Below, piece after piece: positions 1-7,528 of a stretch of 9,665 nucleotides of DNA (within the stretch, counting starts at the first letter, position 1; each line of letters opens with the position of its first letter). The position numbers and the translations under genes are program-made. The DNA comes from an uncultured Mycoplasmataceae bacterium (lineage in GTDB: Bacteria; Bacillota_I; Bacilli_A; Mycoplasmatales; Mycoplasmoidaceae): assembly GCA_949289925.1 (NCBI GenBank), contig CASEPW010000076.1, positions 1 to 9,665 on the forward strand, given 5' to 3'. The notes beneath the pieces were generated by a model, which searched no databases, was not told where the DNA came from, and saw only the letters and a list, made by a program, of their open reading frames with translations.

Positions 1-8
1 GTACAATT

Positions 9-36
9 AAATACAAACTTCGGTTTGTATTTTTTT
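9..36 (+). terminator. Rho-independent terminator with UUCG tetraloop
   Basis: An 8-bp perfect stem (11-18 with 23-30) encloses the tetraloop TTCG closed by a C-G pair, which is the exceptionally stable cUUCGg fold. It is followed by a run of T to position 36; two further A-T pairs can extend the stem at its base. It presumably ends a transcript from a gene just left of the window. A TAA lies at 8-10, but too little sequence precedes it to call that gene. The arms are symmetrical, but the T-tract on the right and the downstream gene orientation favour the + strand; the A-rich left side would give only a weak reverse terminator. Confidence 0.88.
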
Positions 37-154
37 ATGTACTATGTTGATTATACAACTTGTGTAAAAAGATTATAGTTTCAACAAAATAAAATAGAAT
101 CGTATTTATATTTAGTAATTTTTTAGTAAAAAAATAGGAATAAAAGTAAAAAAA

Positions 155-160
155 TATACT
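155..160 (+). promoter_or_regulatory. Possible -10 element (TATACT) upstream of the sigma-factor gene
   Basis: TATACT lies 27 bases before the ATG at 188, so a transcript would have a leader of roughly 20 bases that includes the strong AAAGGAGG ribosome site at 175-182. No convincing -35 box is seen at the expected distance, which is common in Mollicutes. The rest of the 37-187 interval is AT-rich with no ORF, RNA gene or clear repeat. The assignment rests only on the hexamer and its position. Confidence 0.3.
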
Positions 161-187
161 TACTATCTAACGTGAAAGGAGGTATAG

Positions 188-766
188 ATGAAAGAAGAAC
201 ATATAAAATTGTTAAATTCAATGATTAATTCAAAAAAAATCGACTATTTATTGTTAGCTGATTTAATGCCATATTGTCTAAAAATATGACAAAATGAAAC
301 AATACGTTTTAACATGCAAACTGTATTTGATAGAGATGATGGAATTTCTATAATTTACATAGCTTATAAAGAAACTATTAATGAATTTATTAACTATAAA
401 TTAGACCCATGCTTATTTTTTTGTAAGTTTGTAGTTAGGGTAAGAACAAAATCATTAAATTTTATTAGATCTCATAAAAAGGTTGCAGACCATATTTTAA
501 ACTCAAATTTTCATTATCCAAATGATGAAAATAAGCAGAATGATATTATAGAATACAACTATCAATTAAGTCATTATTTGGATTGTATATATGATATCTT
601 AAAAAAAGATATCCATAAAACAATAATAAAGATGAAAATTGATGGTTATTCAAATATTGAAATTTCAAAAAAATTGAATATCCCAACAAAAACAGTTGAG
701 AATAATATTTTCTTGATAAGAAAGAAATTAGAAAAATCAAATATAAAAAGTATATTTTTTAAATAA
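188..766 (+). CDS. sigH: SigH-like alternative RNA polymerase sigma factor (sigma-70 family)
   Basis: 192 residues starting at ATG 188, five bases after a full AAAGGAGG site. An in-frame TGA at 287-289 reads as Trp34, so a standard-code search sees only the part from Met43. Residues about 48-97 resemble the region 2 core of Bacillus SigH: a DRDD motif where SigH has DRED, then spaced aromatic and hydrophobic positions and a basic helix ending in RSHKK. Residues 151-183 form a region 4 helix-turn-helix (DGYSNIEISKKLNIP, then a basic RKKLEK helix) close to the equivalent SigH segment. The downstream rpmG-secE-nusG order is that of the sigH locus in Bacillus and Staphylococcus. It would direct RNA polymerase to a special promoter set; in relatives this is competence, sporulation or recombination genes, but the targets here are unknown. 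Divergence is high, and a role like the mycoplasma MG428 recombination sigma factor is possible. Confidence 0.82.
593..613 (+). repeat. Perfect 8-bp inverted repeat inside the sigma-factor gene
   Basis: GATATCTT at 593-600 is followed by five A and then AAGATATC at 606-613. The repeat lies in coding sequence between sigma regions 2 and 4. There is no following T-tract, so it is not a terminator. It may be a chance result of AT-rich codons, but it could form a short mRNA hairpin. Confidence 0.5.
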
Positions 767-772
767 ATTATG

Positions 773-778
773 TATAAT
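773..778 (+). promoter_or_regulatory. Possible -10 element (TATAAT) between sigma gene and hairpin
   Basis: A consensus TATAAT starts seven bases after the sigma-gene stop codon, with TG immediately before it. A start about seven bases downstream would place the following hairpin (781-800) at the very 5' end of the permease mRNA. No good -35 box is visible. In AT-rich DNA this hexamer can occur by chance; its location in the one intergenic gap before the long gene cluster is the only added support. Confidence 0.35.
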
Positions 779-780
779 AT

Positions 781-804
781 AAAAGAGCAATTGCTCTTTT
801 TTTT
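781..804 (+). terminator. Rho-independent terminator or attenuator hairpin after the sigma gene
   Basis: A perfect 20-base palindrome (AAAAGAGCAATTGCTCTTTT, 781-800) runs into further T, giving a stem of about 8 bp around an AATT loop and a T-tract to 804. It can end transcription from the sigma gene. The permease ATG lies only ten bases after the T-tract, so the element is also placed to act as an attenuator or partial terminator controlling read-through into the downstream genes. Being symmetrical, with A residues on the left arm, it could also act on the minus strand. Confidence 0.82.
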
Positions 805-813
805 ATATCTACA

Positions 814-2424
814 ATGACAAAAATAGTTAAAAACAAAACAGCAAGAAAAATAGGTCTTATTTATTCTATTAGTATCCTAATAGGTACAGTTGTTGGTGTT
901 GGTATTTTTTTAAAAAATGGAGCTGTTTTTGAAATAAATAAAGGTAATTATATAAGTATATTGGTTGCTTGATCATTAGCAGCAGTAATATGTTTGGCAA
1001 CTGCATGATCATTTGGAGAAGTAGGTTCTTGTACTTCAAAAAAAGGCGGTGTAGGTTATTGAATTAAAAAATTACTGAGTCAAAAATTTGGGAAATTTGT
1101 TGTTATTATTCAACCATTTTTTTATTACACAATGATTTCTTCATGTATTTCATTATTTGCTTCAGAAACTTTTTTTAGAATTTTTGATTTTAATAGTTCT
1201 ATTCATGTGGCAGCTGTTATTGGATTAGGAATTTTTATATTTTTTTTCTTTAGTATAGTAAATTTCTTAGCATTTAATTTTTCTAAAAAAATGCAATTAA
1301 TTTTATCATCATTAAAAATCGTGCCTATTTTAATTGTTGTTTGTCTAGGGATTATATATGCAGTTTTGCAACCTTCTGAATCTATATTAGGAGGAAATAA
1401 TGTCTCTTCAACAAACTCATCTTTTAGTTTTGTTTCAATTATTATTTCTTTACCTTCTATTTTATTTGCTTTTGATTCATTTACTGGTGTTGGTAATTTG
1501 TCGTCTGATATTAAAAACCCAAAAAGAAATGTCCCTTTAACTATTATTATCGGAATGACAATGGTTGTGATTGTTTATTTATTAGTTACAATATCATTAA
1601 TGTTTACAGGTTCAGGAAATGCATTAAACATTTTTAATAATGCAACATTTTTAACACAAAATGGTAAAAAAATATTAAATATATTATTTGCATTATTTTT
1701 ATTTATATCTATTATAGGTGTAGTTAATGGGTTTTGTTCAATAACTATGAGTAGTTGGCAAAGTTTAATTGATGATAAGTTAATTTTTAAAGCTGAAAAA
1801 ATAGAAAAATTTGTGGATGAAAAGATTTTTAAAAATAAAAAATTTAAATATCAAACAGGTTTTTTTCTTAATTCTATATTTGCATTAGTATTTATAATTG
1901 CAATAGGTATTCCTTCTATTATAAAAAATACTGATGCATATATAGATGGTTTTTCAAATTTCCCAACTACATTATTTTTTGGTATTTATGGGATTGCAAT
2001 TGTTGGTGGGGTTATCAATAGAATTAGAAAAAAAGTTGAAGTTCAAAAAATCCCTGCATTTTATTTCACAGCGCCTATAGCTATTGTTGGTTGTTTATTT
2101 GTGTTATTATTTCAAATTGTTTATACTTTTTCATTTAGAAATATTAATGATTCATTATTATCTGCTGATTGAGGATTGTTTTATTCAAAAGGACAAGTTG
2201 TATATGTTTGAGAAGCATCAATATTTTTCTGATCATACATCATATGTATATCTATTTGCTATTTAATAAATACATTATTAATTAAAAAAGAAAGAGATAA
2301 AAAAAATAAAGTTAAAAAACCAGAAGAAATTATTTGGGATGCATTTTATATAGAAGATATTGAATTATCAACATATAATAAGGTTATTGATAGTTTTTTA
2401 AAAAATGAAAGGAGGTTGCTATAA
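814..2424 (+). CDS. APC-superfamily amino acid permease
   Basis: 536 residues, very hydrophobic, with about twelve membrane segments, so an integral membrane transporter probably importing amino acids or a related solute; the substrate cannot be read from sequence. The first helix has the APC signature GTVVGVGIF (24-32), the unwound substrate-binding turn of the family, and KKGGVGYW (76-83) matches the second conserved stretch. TGA codons at 970, 1006, 1060, 2170, 2209 and 2230 read as Trp, so the standard code would break the gene into pieces. The last helix ends near residue 490 and is followed by a charged cytoplasmic tail of about 46 residues. ATG 814 is the only ATG upstream of helix 1 and has no Shine-Dalgarno site. 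The 3' end encodes the rpmG ribosome site, and the stop overlaps the rpmG ATG by one base (TAATG). The gene is not part of the usual sigH-rpmG neighbourhood, so it was probably inserted there. Confidence 0.85.
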
Positions 2425-2570
2425 TGAATAAAGAAATTATTTTAATTTGTGACGAATGTTTATCAAGAAATTATCATTATAGAAAATCACCTTTTTTAAC
2501 AAAACGTTTAGAATTAAATAAATATTGTTCAAAATGTAATAAGAAAACATTACATAAGGAGTCAAAATAA
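2424..2570 (+). CDS. rpmG: 50S ribosomal protein L33
   Basis: 48 residues, the normal size for L33, a small protein of the large ribosomal subunit near the exit site. It has the zinc-ribbon form: two CxxC pairs at Cys9/Cys12 and Cys35/Cys38 around a basic core (residues 15-33, including a [10 protein letters not shown] stretch typical of L33). The start is fixed by an AAAGGAGG site at 2408-2415, eight bases upstream, lying inside the permease coding region. The ATG shares its A with the permease stop, and its own TAA shares an A with the secE ATG, so all three genes are translationally coupled. Too short to be found by usual ORF length cut-offs. The position before secE and nusG is conserved across Firmicutes. 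Confidence 0.95.
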   Translation: MNKEIILICDECLSRNYHYRKSPFLTKRLELNKYCSKCNKKTLHKESK

Positions 2571-3094
2571 TGAAGTGACCATCTAAGAAAAATAAAACAA
2601 ACAATAAAAGTGAGTATCAAGCTGCAAAAAAAATTATTACAGATTCTATTGCAAAAACCAAGCAAGAAAAGAAAAAACAAAAGCAGTATTTGAAACAACA
2701 ACAACTTGAACTTAATCAAAAAGTTAAAGAGTTAAAAAAAGATATCAAAAACATTAAGTTAGATTACAAACAATCAAAAAAAGAAATACCAAAAAAAGAT
2801 AAAAATAATTATCAAGATGAAATCTATAAATTAAAAGAAAATACATACATTAGAATAGAAGAAAAAAAAGAAGAAATATATAATTTAAAATATGATTTTG
2901 GTAAGAAACACAACACTATATTATGAAATTTAAAAAAGTGAGCATATGGTGTGGGTAAAGAATTTAGAAGAATAATTTGATCTCCCCCATTGTTAACAAT
3001 AAAATACCTAGGAATTGTGATTTTAATTGTTGGATTTTTATCAGCAATATTCACAGCAATATTAGAAATAACAAAATTATTACAAGGAGAATAA
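2570..3094 (+). CDS. secE: Preprotein translocase subunit SecE, with long N-terminal extension
   Basis: 174 residues. The SecE core is at the C-terminus: a basic amphipathic helix about 120-137 (KEFRRIIW, where other SecE proteins have KExxKVxWP) and a single membrane helix about 144-166. SecE clamps the SecY channel in the membrane. Bacillus SecE is only about 60 residues; here about 115 extra N-terminal residues are rich in Lys, Gln and Glu and predicted to be helical or coiled coil. Trp3, Trp119, Trp124 and Trp137 are all encoded by TGA; Trp137 is the conserved tryptophan of the family, which supports the genetic-code reading. ATG 2570 has an AAGGAG site at 2556-2561 and overlaps the rpmG stop by one base. 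A standard-code search sees only an internal fragment (TTG 2690 to 2926) that lacks the SecE core. Confidence 0.9.
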
Positions 3095-3096
3095 AT

Positions 3097-3819
3097 ATGG
3101 CAAGTAAAAAGAAAAATAAAAACAATGATGCACAATGATATATCATTACAATTATTAGTGGTAATGAAGATACTGTAGTAAAAAATCTTAAAGGAAAAAT
3201 TGAAGCTTATGGATTAAGTGATTTAATTCATGATATTAAAGTAATAAAAGAAGCTGTTACTACAGAAGAAATTTTTGCTGAAGATGAATTACCATCAAGT
3301 TATGGTAAAAAAATGAAGAATATTTCATGAGAAACATTTGTTGATGCAAATGGAAAAACAAAATATAAAAGAATAAAAACAAGTTATGTTAATAAATTCT
3401 TTGGTTATATTTTTATTAAAATGGTTATGACTGATGATGCTTGATATGCAATTAGAAATACACAATTAATTACAGGTATAGTTGGTTCAAGTGGCCAAAA
3501 TGCTAAACCAATTCCAGTAGGGGACGATGAAATTAATGCATTATTAAATGTTGAAACTAGCAAAGGTGAAACTGCTGTAGTTGATGGTTCGTTAGTTTCA
3601 TCTACTGATGATGCAATTATAGTTGAAAAGAAAAAATATGTACCTAATTTCAGTGTAGGTCAAAAAGTTCTTATTATTAATGGTAATATGAAAGACCAAA
3701 AAGGAGAAGTTGTTAGAATTGATGAAGACAGAGGTGTTGCTAGTGTTTTAATCGACATTTTTGGACGTAGCACAGATGTTGAAGTTAATTTTGATGATGT
3801 AGAAATCGACAACGAATAA
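3097..3819 (+). CDS. nusG: Transcription termination/antitermination factor NusG
   Basis: 240 residues. NusG binds RNA polymerase to set pausing and elongation rate and can link it to the leading ribosome. The NGN domain begins at Trp14 (WYIITIISGNED, where the family has WYvvht.sG.E) and resumes at about 93-150 with FFGYIFIKM and the TGIVG turn. A C-terminal KOW domain starts near 186 (VGQKVLIINGNMKDQKGEV). The protein is about 60 residues longer than typical NusG because of an acidic/basic insert about 55-95 inside the NGN domain and a long linker about 150-182. Trp14, Trp78 and Trp116 are TGA codons, and the standard code leaves no sizeable ORF over the N-terminus. AAGGAGA at 3084-3090 supports the start, two bases after the secE stop. 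The secE-nusG order is near universal in Firmicutes. Confidence 0.95.
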
Positions 3820-3821
3820 TA

Positions 3822-5522
3822 ATGAATACTAACATTTTGTTTATATTTTTATATATATTTTTATCACTATTAAGTGTTTCCTTAATAACATTTATTGTTG
3901 TTTTTCTAACGCAACGTTTAGTGTTGTATAAACTATATAAACTAATGGTTCGTTTTAATCATTACAATGATAATCCAATAGCGTCAAATTTAAACCATAT
4001 TGCTTATCTTGTTGAAAAAAATGAAGAATTACAACCACTATATAAGTTTTTTTCAAATTTAAATAAGACATATACAGAACAAATGCAGGTTATCAAAAAA
4101 CAAATCTTTGATTTGTCAAATTACACAAAAAATTTCCATCTTATTAAAGTTTGAAAATATTTAAAAATTATTGAAAATAATTTAAATATCATAAAAAATG
4201 AGGAAAATTCATACCGTATTTTAAATTTTGATACAAATCAATATACAAATAACACTTCATCAATAGCAGTTAAATTATCTGAGATTATGAATAATCTTAA
4301 TTCTTTTATTAGAGATAATAATATAAAAACTGAATTTTATAAATCAAATAACTGTCTAGAAGAAGTTATTGAAATTATTGAGAAAACAACAAAAGATATT
4401 AATGAAAATTTAATGAAAATAGATAATGTTTCAGCTCATAAATCGTTTTTGAATGCAATATTGAATATCGAGAAATTGTATATTTTAGTTGATGACTATT
4501 ATCAAATTTATAGATATCAAATATTAGTAAAATCACTATCATTAAATCTAAAAAATGTTATTGATGAAAATAAAGATAGTATCTTTTCAGAATCATTATG
4601 AGAATCAATACAAAAAATATTATCGACATCAAATAAGAAAATAACAAGTTCTAATAAGGCTTTATGAAATAAGGATTTTAATGCTACAAAATTAATACTT
4701 TCAGATCTTATTATCAATATGGATAAATGTATTACTAATATTAAAAGAGAAGTTAAGTTTAAAAAACTTTTAGATAAACACTTTGATGAATTTAAATTAT
4801 TATTAAAAGACTTTTTAAATAAATATGATTCAAATGCAACTACAATGATTTACAATCGTATTAATGAAGACTTTAAATATAATGCTGAAATTTCAGATTT
4901 ATTAGTATTATGTGTTAAAGATATTGATGAAATATTCACTGATATCAAAAAATGTAAAGAAGTTTTAAAAGATAAAAAAATTTATTCAATTGAAATTATA
5001 GAAACAATTATTAATATTTATAAAAAGATAGAATTTTTCTTGAATAAAAACATTGACTTAAGAAAAATGCTTTTATTAGAAATGGAAAACTATTATTCTG
5101 CTGTTTATTCAATTGATAATGAAATTGTTGGATTAAATTATTTACTTTACACTATCGATACTAACAATTTAAAGGTTAAAGAAATTAAGCATGATATTGG
5201 AAACTATATCTTAACTTTAAGAGAATATCAAAATAAATTATTAAATTCTAAGAAAGTAGAAGATAAATGTATTAAGGATTTAAGAAATATAGAAACATTT
5301 ATAGAAAGAAACTCTGATGAAATTTCAAATTTCTTGATCTTAAAAAATATTGCACAAAAATTGTTATTATACTTTAATCAATATATTGATATAGAACAAG
5401 AAACAATAAATAAATGTTCTGCCATGATAGATAATGGAGAATATAAAGATGCAATTGATGAGCTTGTAGATTTTTCAAATAGAATTAAAAAAGCTAAGAA
5501 AGGTGCAAGAAATGCCATTTAA
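3822..5522 (+). CDS. ezrA: EzrA-like septation-ring regulator (membrane-anchored coiled coil)
   Basis: 566 residues with one N-terminal membrane helix (about 5-30) and a long, charged, all-helical cytoplasmic part with many predicted coiled-coil segments. This architecture and length match EzrA of Firmicutes (about 560-575 residues), an anchor that binds FtsZ and controls ring assembly at the membrane. No catalytic motif is seen. Sequence identity is low, so the call rests on topology, length and the nearby thiI (Bacillus carries ezrA near thiI). TGA codons at 4152, 4599 and 4665 read as Trp and would split the gene into three in the standard code. No Shine-Dalgarno site precedes ATG 3822, two bases after the nusG stop, so translation is probably coupled to nusG. 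Alternatively it is an unrelated mycoplasma cytoskeletal coiled-coil protein. Confidence 0.6.
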
Positions 5523-6354
5523 TAAAGTTTTTAATAAAGATTTTAAAATTGAAAATAATAGAATTGTTTTAAGTAAAGAATATCTTGATTTAAATTTAAG
5601 TAAATTTAAAAAAATAACAGGAACTAGATTATCAGCTATTTTAAACAAATCTGATTATAATTCTCCAGTAAAAATGTGAGCACAAATGGTTAATATATAT
5701 ACAGAACAAATGGATGAAATGTATGCAAAAGCAGGTAATATTATAGAACCTAAAATTCATAAATGAGTTTGTGAAAAAACAGGTATAAATTTTAAACAAC
5801 ATAATCCGCTTGAATGTAAATGGGATGTTTTTAGTGAAAATAAAATATTTGGTGGTATTCCTGATGGAGAACCAATAGATCAAAATGGTAATTTTTTATA
5901 TCCTTCATCACCAATTTTAGAAATTAAAACATCTTCTATTGATGCATTTAAATTTAAAAGAGAAAATGGATTATTTGTCTTACAAAAAGATGAAAATAAT
6001 TTTCCAATAGTTAAATCTAAAGGAGAGAAAAAAGCAAAATGATTTGATGCAAAAAATAATATTGTTATTCCAGAAGAATATAAATATCAATTAGGTCTTT
6101 ATTGTTACTTGAGAAATGTTGATAAAGGATTGTTTGCAATTGCTTTTTTAACAACTGAAGATTATATTTATCCTCAACAAACAAATATTAATGAAAGAGA
6201 AATTTATCTTGTTGATTTTAATATTGATTTAGCAATTTTTAAAAAAGAAATAGATAAAGCTGAAAAATGATACAACAAATTTATAATTAATGGAATTAGT
6301 CCCGAACTTACTAAGGAGGATTTAGAGTGATTTAACTCTCAAATCAATTTATAA
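5512..6354 (+). CDS. YqaJ-type PD-(D/E)xK nuclease
   Basis: 280 residues. The core motifs of a lambda-exonuclease/YqaJ-like fold appear in order: Glu79 in GNIIEPKIH, Pro117-Asp118 in GGIPDGEP, Glu137-x-Lys139 in ILEIKTSS, and a Gln193/Tyr197 helix in YKYQLGLYCYL. These are the metal-binding and catalytic residues of a PD-(D/E)xK nuclease, so activity as a DNA exonuclease or recombination nuclease is likely. Such proteins are common in phages and also occur as chromosomal genes of unknown role in mycoplasmas (possibly the group labelled MAGa7180). TGA codons at 5677, 5764, 6040, 6268 and 6328 encode Trp; only 5821 is TGG. The start overlaps the ezrA-like gene by 11 bases and has AAAGG at 5499-5503. 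It lies where Bacillus has nifZ between ezrA and thiI. Base composition matches the neighbours, so recent transfer is not evident. Confidence 0.78.
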
Positions 6355-6355
6355 T
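6313..6355 (+). promoter_or_regulatory. Shine-Dalgarno plus intervening hairpin before thiI
   Basis: AAGGAGG (6313-6319) is a full Shine-Dalgarno site but lies 36 bases from the thiI ATG. Between them is a hairpin: 6319-6323 pairs with 6341-6345 and 6324-6328 with 6335-6339, a 10-bp stem with one bulged C (6340) and a 6-base loop. Ten unpaired bases remain between the hairpin and the ATG. When folded, the site is at a usable distance from the start, as reported for phage T4 gene 38. No other ribosome site precedes ATG 6356, which is one base after the nuclease stop. The pairing is read directly from the sequence; the function is inferred. Confidence 0.45.
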
Positions 6356-7528
6356 ATGAAAGAAATTATTTATTTAAAATATGGAGAATTAACTTTAAAA
6401 GGAAAAAATCGTGATGATTTTTCATCATTACTTTTTAGAAATTTAAAAAATGCATTAATAGAATTTGAAAATTTGAAATTTATTAAGAATTTTGATAATG
6501 TCATAATTGAAAATTTTAGTAATGATCAAAGAGATGAAATCATAAATATTATTACAAAAATTCCAGGTTTTACAAATTTATCAATTGCATACAAAATAGA
6601 TTTAAATTTAGATTTATTGAATAATAAAATTTGTGAATTATTAGATAATACAAAAACTTCTTTTAAAGTAATTACTAAGAGAAAAAATAAAAAATTTAAA
6701 AAAAATTCTGATGAAATTAATCGTATAGTTGCTTCTTATATATTATCTAATAATGATAATTATTATGTAGATATTAAAAATCCAGAATTAAAAATCAATA
6801 TTGAAGTAAACAATAATGATATTATTTTTTATTTTAAAAAAATTCCATGTGCAAATGGATTACCAATTGGAATAGAAGGAAAAGTTTTAGTTTTACTTTC
6901 AGGAGGAATAGATTCATGTGTTGCAAGCCATTTATTAATGAAAAGAGGCTTACATGTTGATTTTTTGACCTTTATCACTCCACCTCACACCTCTCCTAAT
7001 GCATTAAAGAAAGTTGAAGAATTAGCTTCAATTGTTACTTTAAATAAAAAACTTGAAAATTATAAATTATTTGTATGTAACTTTACAAGAGTGCAAGATG
7101 AACTTACTCATATTAGTAAAGAAAATTATAGAATTACAATACTAAGAAGATCTTTTTTAAGAATTGCAACAAGAATTGCAAAAAAATATAATTATGATGC
7201 TATTGCTACAGGTGAATCATTAGGTCAAGTTGCATCACAAACAATGGATAGTATGAAAGTTATTTCCTCTGCAACTGATCAATTAATACTTAGACCATTA
7301 ATAACTTTTGACAAAAACGAGATTATTGATATTGCAAAAAAGATTAATACATATGAAACTTCTATCCTTCCTTTTGATGATTCATGCTCTTTGTTTGCAC
7401 CAAAAAAACCTATAACAAAACCAAAAATTGATATTGTGTTAGATCTTGAAAAAAATTTAGATTTATTAACTAGTATTGAAGAATTGGTTTACAATAACAC
7501 TATAAAGGATTTTAAAAATGATAACTAA
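6356..7528 (+). CDS. thiI: tRNA 4-thiouridine synthase ThiI
   Basis: 390 residues, the size of the short Bacillus-type enzyme (about 400) without the C-terminal rhodanese domain of E. coli ThiI (482). It adenylates and thiolates U8 of tRNA in the cytoplasm. The N-terminal ferredoxin-like part has the signature LKYGELTLKGKNRDDF (7-22), followed by a THUMP tRNA-binding domain to about 160. The PP-loop is SGGIDSC (182-188), and ATGESLGQVASQT and LRPLITFDK are the expected conserved stretches. In the motif usually DCCTVF the protein has DSCSLF, with Cys344 kept. No Trp, hence no TGA, occurs. The start fits the family N-terminus; see the hairpin upstream. It overlaps the next gene by 11 bases. The sulfur donor, normally an IscS/NifZ desulfurase, is not in the window. 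Thiamine synthesis genes are also absent here, so tRNA modification is the likely role. Confidence 0.95.
   Translation: MKEIIYLKYGELTLKGKNRDDFSSLLFRNLKNALIEFENLKFIKNFDNVIIENFSNDQRDEIINIITKIPGFTNLSIAYKIDLNLDLLNNKICELLDNTKTSFKVITKRKNKKFKKNSDEINRIVASYILSNNDNYYVDIKNPELKINIEVNNNDIIFYFKKIPCANGLPIGIEGKVLVLLSGGIDSCVASHLLMKRGLHVDFLTFITPPHTSPNALKKVEELASIVTLNKKLENYKLFVCNFTRVQDELTHISKENYRITILRRSFLRIATRIAKKYNYDAIATGESLGQVASQTMDSMKVISSATDQLILRPLITFDKNEIIDIAKKINTYETSILPFDDSCSLFAPKKPITKPKIDIVLDLEKNLDLLTSIEELVYNNTIKDFKNDN

Noticed and set aside
37..187. Search for a tRNA, riboswitch or small RNA in the left intergenic gap
   Set aside because: No stable structure, tRNA-like motif or conserved box is visible; it is AT-rich with only weak promoter-like hexamers.
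593..613. The inverted repeat in the sigma gene as a terminator or operator
   Set aside because: It is inside coding sequence, has no T-tract, and the reading frame continues into the conserved region 4.
814..2424. Apparent fragmentation of the permease, and of sigH, secE, nusG, ezrA-like, nuclease and nrnA genes, by TGA codons, as if pseudogenes
   Set aside because: All breaks are TGA at positions where Trp is acceptable or conserved, and frames continue without shift to TAA stops. This is genetic code 4, not decay.
2477..3135. Minus-strand open frames opposite rpmG and secE
   Set aside because: They lie antisense to genes with clear family matches and ribosome sites, and their sequences are low-complexity mirrors of Lys-rich coding sequence.
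5641..5883. Minus-strand 80-residue frame inside the nuclease gene
   Set aside because: It is antisense to conserved nuclease motifs, rich in Ile, Phe, Cys and His as expected of a shadow, with no ribosome site.
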